From assembly GCF_030908245.1 (NCBI RefSeq), contig NZ_JAVFJJ010000024.1, positions 1-38,621 on the forward strand: 38,621 nucleotides of DNA, written 5' to 3'. Position numbers and translations under genes: made by a program. The notes beneath the pieces were generated by a model. The model was not told the origin of the DNA and made no database searches. It saw nothing but the letters and a program-made list of their open reading frames with translations. This document shows positions 1 to 8,393 of this stretch, piece by piece (position 1 is the first letter of the stretch; each line of letters starts with the position of its first letter). Source of the DNA: Sinomonas sp. ASV322 (lineage in GTDB: Bacteria > Actinomycetota > Actinomycetes > Actinomycetales > Micrococcaceae).

Positions 1-24
1 TGTGTCAGGACATCGGTGACAGTT
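1..24. repeat. IS481 left terminal inverted repeat
   Basis: Starts TGTGTCAGGACATCGG at the first base of the window and pairs with 1349-1372 (22 of 24 positions). It also encodes the last visible codons of the transposase. Confidence 0.75.
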
Positions 25-1280
25 TCGTCGGTGCGGGGCCTTGTGCCGACGGGGCGGCCGTTGCTGACGTAGGTGATTCCTTTGGCCGGCCATAGGTGCT
101 CGATCAGTAGCGTGCCCTGGTGGTCGAAGAACGCGATCCCTTCGGGATCCCAGACGATGTGGACTTGGAGTCCGGTCCTGGCGCTGCCGATCTGGAACTT
201 CACGCCGCGGATCGTGATGCCGCCGTTGGCGGGCACGACGCGGGTGGCCGTCCCTTCCACTCCCGGGCGGATGCGTGTTGCCGCGGCGGCGCCGCGTCCC
301 GGGACTGTGGGCTCGGGCGGTGCGGGCCTCGGCCTGGGCGGTTCGGCCTTCGGGGTCGCTTCCCAGGCCTGCAGGGGGGTGATCCTGCCGGGCAGGCCCT
401 GATGCGGGCGCTGGGTGTTGTAGATGATGTCGAACGCGTCGACCTGTTCCTGGAGCTGGTCGATCGTCTCGGCGAGGGGCTGCTTGTCCAGCCAGCGGAA
501 GAGGGTCTGGTGGAAGCGTTCGTTCTTGCCCTGGGTGGTGGGCTTGTTGGGCCTGCCCGTGATCGGCTCGACTCCGAGGGAGGTCACATAGATGACCAGC
601 TGGCCGATCACGCCCCGGCGGATCGGGTTCAGCGCACTGCCGTTGTCGGTCAGGAGCCGCTGCGGCACCCCGTGGGCGGCTATCCCCTTCCTTGTCACGG
701 CGATGGCCGCCTCCGCCGTCTCCGACCGGGCCACGTGCGATGAGACCGCGTAGCGGGAGTGGTCGTCGATGAGCTGGAAGATCACGCACTTGCGCCCGCC
801 GGCGAGCACGTACTCCGTCGCGTCCAGCTGCCAGCACGCGTTCGGCGCCGGATACACGAACCGGCGGAACGCGGCCCGCGGCTTCTTCCTCGGCTCGGCC
901 CGAGCGACCCCTGCCTGGCGGAACATGCGTGCCAGCGACGCCGGCGAGGGCACCGATGCCAGGCCCATGGAACGCATCTTCTCGTGCACGCTGATCGGAC
1001 CGTGGTCCAGCCCGGAGCGCTCCAGCGCCGCCCGCACCCCGATGGCCTGCTGCCTCACATCGTCCGAGAGCCTGGCCGGGCTGTTCTTCGGGCGCCGCGA
1101 CCTGGGCTCCAGCGCCGCGGCCGGCCCGTCCGCGGCGACCCGGGCGCGGATCGCATAGAACGTCTTCCGCGAGATCCCATGCTCGGCGCAGAACGTCGTC
1201 ACCGCACCCCGAGGCGCGTTCTCCGGCCACTGAGAGATCGCGAGACGGATACGAGGATCGACAGTGGAGTTCTTCTTCAC
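1..1280 (-). CDS. IS481-family transposase (open at the window edge)
   Basis: The reading frame starts at GTG 1280 (VKKNSTVDPR) and stays open for 426 codons to the window edge with no stop. Residues 1-60 look like a helix-turn-helix. The DDE integrase core shows D153 in QLDATEY, D212 in TDNGS and E254 in QGKNERFHQ, spaced as in rve-type transposases. RPHQGLPGRITPLQAW near residue 291 is the usual end of an IS481 catalytic domain. It is followed by a Pro-rich linker and a C-terminal domain of about 100 residues. The frame reads straight through the left terminal repeat (…VTDVLT), so the stop lies at or beyond the element tip. It would cut and paste or copy the element. No frameshift is visible, so it could be active. 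Confidence 0.9.
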   Translation of the reverse strand, partial: MKKNSTVDPRIRLAISQWPENAPRGAVTTFCAEHGISRKTFYAIRARVAADGPAAALEPRSRRPKNSPARLSDDVRQQAIGVRAALERSGLDHGPISVHEKMRSMGLASVPSPASLARMFRQAGVARAEPRKKPRAAFRRFVYPAPNACWQLDATEYVLAGGRKCVIFQLIDDHSRYAVSSHVARSETAEAAIAVTRKGIAAHGVPQRLLTDNGSALNPIRRGVIGQLVIYVTSLGVEPITGRPNKPTTQGKNERFHQTLFRWLDKQPLAETIDQLQEQVDAFDIIYNTQRPHQGLPGRITPLQAWEATPKAEPPRPRPAPPEPTVPGRGAAAATRIRPGVEGTATRVVPANGGITIRGVKFQIGSARTGLQVHIVWDPEGIAFFDHQGTLLIEHLWPAKGITYVSNGRPVGTRPRTDETVTDVLT

Positions 1281-1323
1281 CAGCCCATCAGAGCGAAAGA
1301 AGTGTCACCACCAAGAACCCCGG

Positions 1324-1372
1324 AACCGTCACCGATGTCCTGAGGCAGAACTGTCACCGATGTCTTGAGACA
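1324..1372. repeat. IS481 right end, tandem terminal repeats
   Basis: Two copies of the terminal repeat, 1324-1347 and 1349-1372, each centred on TCACCGATGTC. The outer copy is the inverted partner of the left end. The inner copy could be a second transposase binding site. Confidence 0.75.
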
Positions 1373-1378
1373 TAACAG

Positions 1379-1447
1379 TTGGGGAGGCCGGCGCAAGAGT
1401 TGGGGAGGCTGGCGCAAGAGTTGGGGAGTTCGGGGCAAGACATGGGG
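1379..1447. repeat. 21-nt phased TTGGGG array
   Basis: Three near-identical 21-nt units (TTGGGGAGG followed by a GGCGCAAGAG-like tail) and a degenerate fourth. The G4 tracts begin at 1379, 1400, 1421 and 1442, exactly 21 nt apart. The array lies between the IS481 right end and the promoter of the next gene. A related array is at 17057-17125. Confidence 0.85.
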
Positions 1448-1500
1448 ACGGCGGCGACGCCGAGGTGTGCACCGGTTCTTTCACTTCTGGCGGGCCGGAG

Positions 1501-1506
1501 TAGGCT
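1501..1506 (+). promoter_or_regulatory. -10 box of a leaderless promoter
   Basis: TAGGCT seven bases before GTG 1514. The spacing puts the transcription start at or next to the start codon, and no Shine-Dalgarno sequence is present. The same arrangement recurs upstream of maf, the M20 hydrolase and PNP in this window. Confidence 0.55.
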
Positions 1507-1513
1507 CGGGAAC

Positions 1514-3232
1514 GTGACTCAGAACACCCAAGAGACCCTAGCCCCCACGCGCCGCGAGCCGACCGCCGTCGACGCCGTCGCCGAGGCCTTCACCGACCGG
1601 CTCCTCGCGCTCAACCCGTCGCTCGCGACCGAACTCGGCTTCCCGGGACACGAGACCGAGTACCCGGACTACTCGCCCGCGGGCCACGAGGCCCGCCTCG
1701 CCCTCGCGCGGGCGACCCTCGCGGAGCTCGACGGCGTCGATCCCGCCGACGAGATCGACGATGTGACGCTCGACGCGATGCGCGAGCGGCTCGGCCTCGA
1801 AGTCGAAGAGCACGAGACCGGCTGGACCGTCGGCGAGCTCAACAACATCGACTCGCCCGCCCAGCACATTCGCGCGGTCTTCGACCTCATGCCGTCGGAC
1901 ACGGCCGAACAGTGGGCCCACATCGCCGGTCGCGCAGCGAACGTGCCAGCAGCGATTGACGGCTATGTCGCCTCGCTCCGGGCAGCCGCCACGGACGGAA
2001 AGGTCGCCGCCGCACGCCAGGTGCGCGCCGTCGTCGGCCAAGCCCGCGGCTACGGCGCGGCGGGCACGGGCTTCTTCGCCCAGCTCGCCGCGAACGCAAC
2101 GCTCGACGGCGGAGCAGCCCTCCCTGCGGACGTCGCCGGGGCGCTCGCGGAGGGGTGCGCGGCGGCGTCGGCGGCGTACGCGAAGCTCGCGGACTTCCTC
2201 GAGGGAGAGCTCCTCGCGCAGGCACCCGAGAAGGACGCCGTGGGACGCGAGCGGTATGCGCTCGCGTCCCGCCGCTTCCTCGGCGCGACGGTTGACCTCG
2301 AGGAGACGTACGCGTGGGGCGTGGCGGAGCTAGACCGCATCATCGCCGAGCAGGAGGCCGTCGCCGAGCAGCTCAAGCCCGGCGCGACGATCGCGGAAGC
2401 CAAGGAGATCCTCGACGCCGACCCCGCCCGGCAGCTCAAGGGCACCGACGCCCTGCGCGCGTGGATGCAGGGGCTCTCGGACCGCGCCGTCGCGGACCTC
2501 GCCGGAACGCATTTCGAGATTGCCGAGCCCATGCTCAAGCTCGAGTGCATGATCGCCCCGACCCAGGACGGCGGCATCTACTACACGGCGCCGTCCGACG
2601 ACTTCTCCCGCCCGGGCCGCATGTGGTGGTCCGTGCCGGCGGGCGAGGACTCGTTCACGACCTGGTCCGAGACGACGACGGTTTACCACGAAGGCGTGCC
2701 GGGTCACCATCTGCAGTGCGCGACGGCGGTCTACCGCCGAGAGCTGCTCAACCGCTGGCGGCGGCTCATCTGCTGGGTCTCGGGCCATGGCGAAGGCTGG
2801 GCCCTCTACGCCGAGCGGCTCATGGACGAGCTCGGCTACCTCTCCGACCCGGGCGACCGCATGGGCATGCTTGACGCGCAGCGCATGCGCGCGGCGCGGG
2901 TCGTGTTCGACATCGGCGTGCACCTTGAGCTCGAGATCCCCGAGCGCTGGGGATCGGGCCCGTGGACGCCCGAGAAGGGGTACGCCTTCCTGCGCGAGAA
3001 CCTCGCGATCTCGGACGGGCAGCTCGACTTCGAGTTCCACCGTTACCTCGGCTGGCCCGGGCAGGCGCCGGCCTACAAGGTCGGCCAGCGCCTGTGGGAG
3101 CAGACCCGCGCCGAGCTCGCGGAGCGCGCCGAGGCCGACGGGCGCGAGTTCGACCTCAAGGACTTCCACACGCGGGCGCTCAACCTGGGATCCGTGGGAC
3201 TCGACACGCTCCGCCGCGCCCTGCTCGCGTGA
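1514..3232 (+). CDS. DUF885 family protein (peptidase-like)
   Basis: A 572-residue protein of the DUF885 family, which has a gluzincin-type metallopeptidase fold. Two conserved motifs mark it: HEGVPGHH at residues 392-399 and GHGEGW at 424-429, the presumed zinc ligands and catalytic Glu. No signal peptide is visible, so it is probably cytosolic. The frame is open upstream to 1379, but those codons are the 21-nt repeat array, so GTG 1514, placed after TAGGCT, is the better start and gives the usual family length. It is monocistronic, with a hairpin at 3281-3315. The substrate is unknown; dipeptides or oligopeptides are plausible from the fold. Confidence 0.85.
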   Translation: MTQNTQETLAPTRREPTAVDAVAEAFTDRLLALNPSLATELGFPGHETEYPDYSPAGHEARLALARATLAELDGVDPADEIDDVTLDAMRERLGLEVEEHETGWTVGELNNIDSPAQHIRAVFDLMPSDTAEQWAHIAGRAANVPAAIDGYVASLRAAATDGKVAAARQVRAVVGQARGYGAAGTGFFAQLAANATLDGGAALPADVAGALAEGCAAASAAYAKLADFLEGELLAQAPEKDAVGRERYALASRRFLGATVDLEETYAWGVAELDRIIAEQEAVAEQLKPGATIAEAKEILDADPARQLKGTDALRAWMQGLSDRAVADLAGTHFEIAEPMLKLECMIAPTQDGGIYYTAPSDDFSRPGRMWWSVPAGEDSFTTWSETTTVYHEGVPGHHLQCATAVYRRELLNRWRRLICWVSGHGEGWALYAERLMDELGYLSDPGDRMGMLDAQRMRAARVVFDIGVHLELEIPERWGSGPWTPEKGYAFLRENLAISDGQLDFEFHRYLGWPGQAPAYKVGQRLWEQTRAELAERAEADGREFDLKDFHTRALNLGSVGLDTLRRALLA

Positions 3233-3280
3233 GAGAAGTTTCACCACCCATCGGGGAATAGCCGGACTCATCGGCGGTTT

Positions 3281-3315
3281 GGCGCGGCACTCTCACGATT
3301 TGAGGGTGCCGCGCC
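3281..3315 (+). terminator. Hairpin terminator after the DUF885 gene
   Basis: GGCGCGGCAC pairs perfectly with GTGCCGCGCC across a 15-nt loop, 49 nt after the stop codon. There is no U tract, as is common in actinobacteria. Confidence 0.6.
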
Positions 3316-3382
3316 GAGCTCACGGGCGGATTGTGCCGTCATCCGGCGAAACACTAGTTAGATGGGCCACGCCACGCGGACA

Positions 3383-3388
3383 TACGTT
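3383..3388 (+). promoter_or_regulatory. -10 box of the symporter gene
   Basis: TACGTT six bases before GTG 3395. The spacing fits leaderless transcription and favours GTG 3395 over the upstream ATG 3362. A weaker TAGTTA at 3355 could support the upstream start instead. Confidence 0.4.
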
Positions 3389-3394
3389 TCTCCG

Positions 3395-4807
3395 GTGAGC
3401 ACATCATCCAGCACCCGCGCGCGCCGACTCCCGGCGTGGGCCACGTCGTTCGGCACGCAGATCATCGCTGCGCTCGTCGTCGGCCTCGTCCTCGGTCTCG
3501 TCGCCAAGTACACCGGCAGCACGGCCGCCAAGCCGAACGCCCTTGGAGCGACCCTTTCGACGATCGGCAGCAGCTATGTCGCCCTGCTGCAGACCGCCGT
3601 CGTCCCCCTCATCTTCACCGCGGTCGTGAGCTCGATCGCTAACCTCCGCCAGGTCTCCAACGCGGCCAAGCTCGCGTGGAACACGCTCCTGTGGTTCGCG
3701 ATCACTGCGCTCATCGCGGTTCTCATCGGCATCGGCCTCGGCGTCGCGTTCCAGCCCGGCGCCAACACGGGCATCACGCAGCAGGCCAAGTACGCAGGCA
3801 AGACCGGCGATTGGTGGGCCTTCCTCACGGGCCTCTTCCCGCACAACTTCCTCGGCCTGAGCGCAAGCTCGACCGTGGCCGACGGCGGGGCCGTCACCAC
3901 AAGCGTGAGCTTCAACGTCCTCCAGATCCTCGTCATCGCGATCGCCGTCGGCATCGCCGTGCTCAAGGTCGGCGCCAAGGCCGATCCGTTCCTCTCCTTC
4001 ACACGCTCGGCCCTCGAGGTCATCCAGAAGGTCCTGTGGTGGATCATCCGCGTGGCCCCGCTCGGCACGATCGGCCTCATCGGCAACGCCGTGGCCGTGT
4101 ACGGCTGGGACACGATCGGTGCGCTCGGCAAGTTCGCGATCGCGATCTATGTGGGCCTCGTGCTGGTCCTGTTCGTCGTGTACCCGATCCTCGTCAAGAG
4201 CCACGGGCTCTCGGTCAAGCAGTACTTCTCCGGCGTGTGGCCGGCGGTTCAGCTCGCCTTCGTGTCCCGTTCCTCGATCGGCACGCTTCCGCTCACGCAG
4301 CGCGTCGCCGAGCGGAACCTCGGCGTCCCGCGGGGCTACGCGTCCTTCGCGGTGCCGCTCGGCGCCACGACGAAGATGGACGGCTGCGCGGCGATCTACC
4401 CCGCCGTCGCGGCGATCTTCGTGGCCCAGTTCTTCGGCATCAATCTCGACTTCAGCCAGTACCTGCTCATCGTGATCGTGTCCGTGCTCGGCTCGGCGGC
4501 GACTGCGGGGACGACGGGTGCCGTCGTCATGCTCACCCTCACGCTCTCGACCCTCGGCCTGCCGCTCGCCGGAGTCGGCCTCCTCCTCGCGATCGACCCG
4601 ATCCTCGACATGGGCCGCACCGCCGTGAACGTGGCCGGCCAGGCGCTCGTCCCGACGATCGTCTCGAAGCGGCAGGGCATCCTCGACCTCGGGCTCTACA
4701 ACGCCAAGCGCTCCGGCGACGCGTTCGCGGACGAGGCGGAGCGCGGTTCGGCGGGCACGGCGACAGACGGCGGAACGAACGACGGCGAGCTGGTCGCCGC
4801 CCGCTGA
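3395..4807 (+). CDS. Dicarboxylate/amino-acid:cation symporter (DAACS/SDF family)
   Basis: An integral membrane symporter of 470 residues, resembling GltP/DctA carriers that import glutamate, aspartate or C4-dicarboxylates with H+ or Na+. Family signatures appear in order: serine-rich hairpin 1 (SRSSIGTLPLT), the TM7 motif as KMDGCA (usual NMDGT), hairpin 2 (ATAGTTGAVV), and TM8 as DPILDMGRTAVNVAGQ. The TM8 Arg-Thr and Asn are present, but the family's final Asp is Gln, so substrate or ion preference may differ from GltPh-type carriers. ATG 3362 is an alternative start. A 22-nt tandem repeat begins 3 nt after the stop, followed by a strong hairpin. Confidence 0.88.
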   Translation: MSTSSSTRARRLPAWATSFGTQIIAALVVGLVLGLVAKYTGSTAAKPNALGATLSTIGSSYVALLQTAVVPLIFTAVVSSIANLRQVSNAAKLAWNTLLWFAITALIAVLIGIGLGVAFQPGANTGITQQAKYAGKTGDWWAFLTGLFPHNFLGLSASSTVADGGAVTTSVSFNVLQILVIAIAVGIAVLKVGAKADPFLSFTRSALEVIQKVLWWIIRVAPLGTIGLIGNAVAVYGWDTIGALGKFAIAIYVGLVLVLFVVYPILVKSHGLSVKQYFSGVWPAVQLAFVSRSSIGTLPLTQRVAERNLGVPRGYASFAVPLGATTKMDGCAAIYPAVAAIFVAQFFGINLDFSQYLLIVIVSVLGSAATAGTTGAVVMLTLTLSTLGLPLAGVGLLLAIDPILDMGRTAVNVAGQALVPTIVSKRQGILDLGLYNAKRSGDAFADEAERGSAGTATDGGTNDGELVAAR

Positions 4808-4809
4808 AC

Positions 4810-4937
4810 AACCCGCGGCCGCATCCCACCCAACCCGCGGCCGCATCCCACCCAACCCGCGGCCACATCCCACCCAACCCGCGGCCACATCCCACCCAAC
4901 CCGCGGCCGCATCCTACCCAACCCGTGGCCACCCGCC
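4810..4937. repeat. 22-nt tandem repeat array
   Basis: Five copies of a 22-nt unit beginning AACCCGCGGCC and ending CATCCCACCC start at 4810, 4832, 4854, 4876 and 4898, with a partial sixth at 4920. Copies differ at one or two positions (GCATCC/ACATCC). It occupies the space between the symporter stop and its terminator hairpin and has no convincing coding content. Confidence 0.9.
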
Positions 4938-4945
4938 ATTGATCT

Positions 4946-4982
4946 CGGGCCGTTCCCCTGCCACAAGCCGGGGAACGGCCCG
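4946..4982 (+). terminator. Hairpin terminator of the symporter gene
   Basis: A perfect 13-bp stem, CGGGCCGTTCCCC with GGGGAACGGCCCG, around an 11-nt loop, followed by ATGTCGTCT. Confidence 0.75.
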
Positions 4983-5059
4983 ATGTCGTCTCCCCGAAGA
5001 GGGCCACGTGTCAGGCGAGAGATGGCCACGGGTCGGAAGCTGAGAGCCTTCCTCTCAAG

Positions 5060-5092
5060 TTTGCACCAAGTGCAAAGTTGCACTTAGTGTAA
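5060..5092 (+). promoter_or_regulatory. Tandem TetR operators over the tetR-MMPL promoter
   Basis: Two consecutive palindromes: TTTGCAC-CAA-GTGCAAA (5060-5076, perfect) and TTGCAC-TTA-GTGTAA (5078-5092, one mismatch), 18 bp between their starts. The same bases form a promoter: -35 TTGCAC at 5061-5066, -10 TAGTGT at 5085-5090 and GTG start at 5097 (leaderless). A regulator bound here would block RNA polymerase, so autorepression of the operon is the natural reading. That TetR is the ligand is inferred from position. Confidence 0.75.
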
Positions 5093-5096
5093 TGAC

Positions 5097-5717
5097 GTGA
5101 CTGCTTCCTCCGAGACGCCGACCCGCCGCGAGCTGAACAAGGCCGCGACGCGACAGTCGATCGTCCTCGCCGCCGTCGACCTCGCCGGCGAGCGCGGTCT
5201 CGGCAACTTCACCGCCGAGGACATCGCCGAAGCGGCCGGCGTATCCCGCCGGACGTTCTTCAACTACTTCTCGAGCGCCGACGAGGCCATCGCGGCTCCG
5301 ACCTTCGGCTTCCTCGACGCCGCCCTCGACCGCTTCCGCGAACGCCCTCACGGCGAACCGCTCCTCGAGTCCGCAATCAATGCACTGCTCGGCCTCGCGG
5401 ACCACGAGCTCATGGCCCCCATGGCCCAATCCTTCATCGTCGCGCACGGGCACGACCCGGTGACGCGCTTCCAGCTGCAGGCGTTCGACGAGTGCAGCGA
5501 AAAGATCGTCACGGCGATCCGCGAGCGCGAGGGCGATTCCCTCGACGAGCTCTATGTCCAGGCCCTCGCCGGGAGCGTCATGGCCTGCGGCAAGGCCTCC
5601 CTGCACGTCTGGTTCGCCGAGCGCGGTGGCGACCTCTCACCGTCGTCGATCGATCGTCTCCGCGAGCTGCTCATGTCCGCCATCGAGCACCTCAAGAGCG
5701 GCTTCGCGGCCGACTGA
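5097..5717 (+). CDS. TetR-family transcriptional regulator
   Basis: A 206-residue repressor. The N-terminal TetR DNA-binding domain spans about residues 10-60, with the helix-turn-helix as TAEDIAEAAGVSRRTFFNYF and the typical first helix ATRQSIVLAAVDLAGERG. The rest is the helical ligand domain, about the usual size, and does not identify the effector. GTG 5097 follows TAGTGT by six bases. The MMPL exporter starts 72 nt downstream on the same strand, so the pair looks like a classical efflux unit in which the exported compound or a related lipid releases the repressor. The two palindromes over the promoter are its likely sites. Confidence 0.9.
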   Translation: MTASSETPTRRELNKAATRQSIVLAAVDLAGERGLGNFTAEDIAEAAGVSRRTFFNYFSSADEAIAAPTFGFLDAALDRFRERPHGEPLLESAINALLGLADHELMAPMAQSFIVAHGHDPVTRFQLQAFDECSEKIVTAIREREGDSLDELYVQALAGSVMACGKASLHVWFAERGGDLSPSSIDRLRELLMSAIEHLKSGFAAD

Positions 5718-5719
5718 CC

Positions 5720-5767
5720 CCGCTTCCTCACCCACCCGCTTCCTCACCCACCCCATTCCTCTCCCAC
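5720..5767. repeat. 16-nt tandem repeat in the tetR-MMPL spacer
   Basis: Two exact 16-nt units (CCGCTTCCTCACCCAC at 5720 and 5736) and a diverged third at 5752. The pyrimidine-rich tract ends just before the AGGAGG ribosome binding site at 5779-5784. Confidence 0.75.
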
Positions 5768-5789
5768 CCACCCTCCCTAGGAGGCACCC

Positions 5790-8228
5790 ATGGCCACCCT
5801 CCTCTACCGCCTCGGCCGGTTCGCCTACGACCGTCGCTGGCTCGTCCTGTCCCTCTGGATCGTGGCCCTCCTCGCAGTCGGCGGGTCCGCGGCCGCGTTC
5901 CACGGGACCCTCTCCAACACGTTCCAGATCCCGGGCACCGAGACGCAGCGCATGCTGGACAAGCTCAAGTCCGACCTCCCGTCCGCCGCCGGCGGCAGCG
6001 CGAGCATCGTCTTCGAGTCCGCCGGCGCGGCGCTCACCGCGAACCAGAAGCAGGGCATCAGTGACGCCCTCGCCCGCATCAAGGGCCTCGACGGGGTCCA
6101 GAACGTCACCGACCCGTTCGCGACGCAGTCCCAGCTCGACGGCGCGGACGCCCAGCTCGCAGACGGCGAGAAGCAGCTCGCGGCCGCGGAGGCGCAGCTC
6201 GCCGCGGGACAGCAGCAGCTCGCGGCGTCGGCGCAGCAGCTGTCTGCGTCGAAGGCACAGCTCGACGCCGGCCAGGCCCAGCTCGCGCAGAAGAAGGCCG
6301 ACCTTGCGCTCGGAGAGCGTCAGGCGAAGGCCTCGCAGGGACTCCGATTCGTTTCCACCGACGGCAAGGCCGCGATCGCGACGGTCCAGTTCACGAAATC
6401 AACCGATGCTCTTCCGGGCGATCTCCGCCAGAAAGTCCAGGACCTCGCAGCCGAGGTCCCCGGCGTGCACTCGTACGCAAGCAAGGAACTCACGCAGGAC
6501 ATCTCGCAGCTGTTCGGGCCTTCGGAGGCCACCGGCGTGATCATCGCCGCGATCGTGCTGCTCATCATGCTCGGCACGTTTGTCGCAGCAGGCCTCCCTC
6601 TGCTCATGGCGCTCGTGGGCGTCGCGATCGGCGTCGGCGGCACGTTCGCCCTCACCGGCGCCATCCAGATGAGCTCGACGACGCCCATGCTCGGGCTCAT
6701 GCTCGGCCTCGCGGTGGGCATCGATTACTCCCTCTTCATCGTCAACCGCCACCGCACGCAGCTTCTGCACGGGATGAATCCGCGCGAGTCGGTGGCGCTC
6801 TCGATCGGCACGTCCGGCAACGCCGTGCTGTTCGCGGGCCTCACGGTCATCATCGCGCTCGCGGCCCTCGTGGTTCCTGGCCTGCCGTTCCTCGCGGTCA
6901 TGGGCGTCGCGGCGGCCGCAACGGTCGCCGTCTCCGTCCTCGTGGCGATCACGCTCCTGCCGGCCATCCTCGGCTTCGCGGGCAAGCGCATCATCTCCAA
7001 GCGCCGTTGGAAGAAGGCCGCGGCGCAGAACGCCCAGGCCGGCCACGAGGAGGCGGAGGCCCGCGAGGATCTCGCGAAGGCCGAGCGCGGGTGGGGCGCG
7101 TGGGTCACGCGGCACCCGTGGCTCGCCCTCGTCGCGTCGGTCGCGCTCCTCGGGGCGCTCGCCCTCCCGGCAGCCCAGCTGCGCCTCGCGCTTCCCGACG
7201 GCGGTTCCGAACCGGTCGAGTCGAGTGCGTTCAAGGCCTACGACGCCACGGGGACGTATTTCGGCCAGGGCATGACGGGCCCCATCGTCGCGGTCGGCGA
7301 GCTCCCGGCGGGCCTCGACGCGAACGCCGCGAAGGCCAAGCAGTTCGACGTCGCGGACGAGCTCCGTGCGGTCCCCGGCGTCACGGCCGCCGTCCCGGTC
7401 GCCCTGAGCGACGACCGCCGCACGGCCGTGTTCCAGGTCATCCCGTCGGACGGCCCGGCGAGCGCAAGCACGGTCCAGGTGGTCCACGACCTGCGGGCCA
7501 AGGGCGCGCAGATTCAGGCGGACACGGGCGTGACCATTGGCCTCACGGGCCAGACGGCCGCGAACGTCGATGTCTCGTCCAAGCTCGCCGACGCGCTCCC
7601 GCCGTACCTCGCGATCGTCGTCGGCCTCTCGCTCGTGCTCCTGCTGCTCGTGTTCCGCTCGCTCCTCGTGCCTCTCCTCGCGACCGGCGGGTTCCTGCTC
7701 TCGCTCGGCGCGGCGTTCGGCTCGGTGGTTGCGGTGTACCAGTGGGGCTGGCTCGGACCGGTGTTCGACGTCACCCATCCGGGCGCCGTGCTGAGCTTCC
7801 TGCCGATCCTGCTCATCGGCATCCTGTTCGGCCTCGCGATGGACTACCAGGTGTTCATCACGTCCGGGATTCGCGAGGCGTACGTACACGGCCAGGAGGC
7901 GCGCCTCGCGGTCAAGACTGGCTTCCGCCACGCGGCCCGCGTGGTCACGGCCGCGGCGATCATCATGGTGAGCGTCTTCGCGGGCTTCATCTTCAGCCAC
8001 GTGACGATGATCAGGCCGCTGGGCTTCGCCCTGGCCCTCGGCGTCCTGCTCGACGCGTTCGTGGTCCGCATGACACTCGTCCCCGCCGTCATGCGTCTCA
8101 TCGGCCGCGGCGCGTGGTGGCTCCCGCGCTGGCTCGCGCGCGTGCTGCCGGACCTCGACATCGAAGGCGCGAAGCTCGAACGGACGACGGCGGAGCCCAC
8201 CCGGGTGCCCGAGCACGCCGCGGGCTAA
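5790..8228 (+). CDS. MMPL/RND-type membrane transporter
   Basis: An 812-residue MMPL-family exporter with two RND halves. TM1 is near residues 15-38. A large extracytoplasmic loop is followed by TM2-6 (about 245-400), a second loop, then TM8-12 (about 605-780). The TM4 and TM10 motifs GLAVGIDYSLF and GLAMDYQVF carry the Asp-Tyr pair used for proton relay. Loop 1 contains a heptad stretch at about residues 118-180 (QLADGEK, QLAAAEA, QLAAGQQ, QLAASAQ…) predicted to form a long coiled coil. ATG 5790 has AGGAGG at good spacing. Relatives move lipids, siderophores or drugs; the cargo here is unknown. It is probably co-transcribed with and repressed by the upstream TetR. Confidence 0.9.
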   Translation: MATLLYRLGRFAYDRRWLVLSLWIVALLAVGGSAAAFHGTLSNTFQIPGTETQRMLDKLKSDLPSAAGGSASIVFESAGAALTANQKQGISDALARIKGLDGVQNVTDPFATQSQLDGADAQLADGEKQLAAAEAQLAAGQQQLAASAQQLSASKAQLDAGQAQLAQKKADLALGERQAKASQGLRFVSTDGKAAIATVQFTKSTDALPGDLRQKVQDLAAEVPGVHSYASKELTQDISQLFGPSEATGVIIAAIVLLIMLGTFVAAGLPLLMALVGVAIGVGGTFALTGAIQMSSTTPMLGLMLGLAVGIDYSLFIVNRHRTQLLHGMNPRESVALSIGTSGNAVLFAGLTVIIALAALVVPGLPFLAVMGVAAAATVAVSVLVAITLLPAILGFAGKRIISKRRWKKAAAQNAQAGHEEAEAREDLAKAERGWGAWVTRHPWLALVASVALLGALALPAAQLRLALPDGGSEPVESSAFKAYDATGTYFGQGMTGPIVAVGELPAGLDANAAKAKQFDVADELRAVPGVTAAVPVALSDDRRTAVFQVIPSDGPASASTVQVVHDLRAKGAQIQADTGVTIGLTGQTAANVDVSSKLADALPPYLAIVVGLSLVLLLLVFRSLLVPLLATGGFLLSLGAAFGSVVAVYQWGWLGPVFDVTHPGAVLSFLPILLIGILFGLAMDYQVFITSGIREAYVHGQEARLAVKTGFRHAARVVTAAAIIMVSVFAGFIFSHVTMIRPLGFALALGVLLDAFVVRMTLVPAVMRLIGRGAWWLPRWLARVLPDLDIEGAKLERTTAEPTRVPEHAAG

Positions 8229-8246
8229 CCGGCCAGCGGCCGCCCG

Positions 8247-8270
8247 CGCCTGCCCGCGACCGGGCAGGCG
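8247..8270 (+). terminator. Hairpin after the MMPL gene
   Basis: CGCCTGCCCG pairs with CGGGCAGGCG over a CGAC tetraloop, 18 nt after the stop. Confidence 0.65.
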
Positions 8271-8393
8271 CCGGGCGCGCCCGTCCAGACGAGTGAGGAC
8301 CCCACGGTCGGGCAGTCGGCGGCAAGCCCGTCGACGGCTTCGACGGCATGGGCGGGGCTGTGGTGTGGGCACGACCGCCGGGGCGCCAGCGGG

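Larger units (their letters stand above)
1..1372 (-). mobile_element. IS481-family insertion sequence
   Basis: The element holds a single DDE transposase read on the minus strand, between terminal inverted repeats. The left repeat (1-24) and the reverse complement of the right repeat (1349-1372) match at 22 of 24 positions; both start TGT and share a core reading ACATCGGTGACAGTT. A second, subterminal copy of the right repeat lies at 1324-1347, so the right end is a tandem pair 25 nt apart. The left repeat begins at base 1, so the window either starts at the element boundary or just inside it. No target-site duplication can be checked because the left flank is missing. The right end abuts a 21-nt repeat array. 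Confidence 0.85.

Noticed and set aside
3404-5083. Long minus-strand reading frame of over 550 codons opposite the symporter gene
   Set aside because: It is Arg/Asp/Glu/Gly-rich low-complexity sequence typical of antisense frames in 70% GC DNA, and the plus strand encodes an unmistakable transporter.
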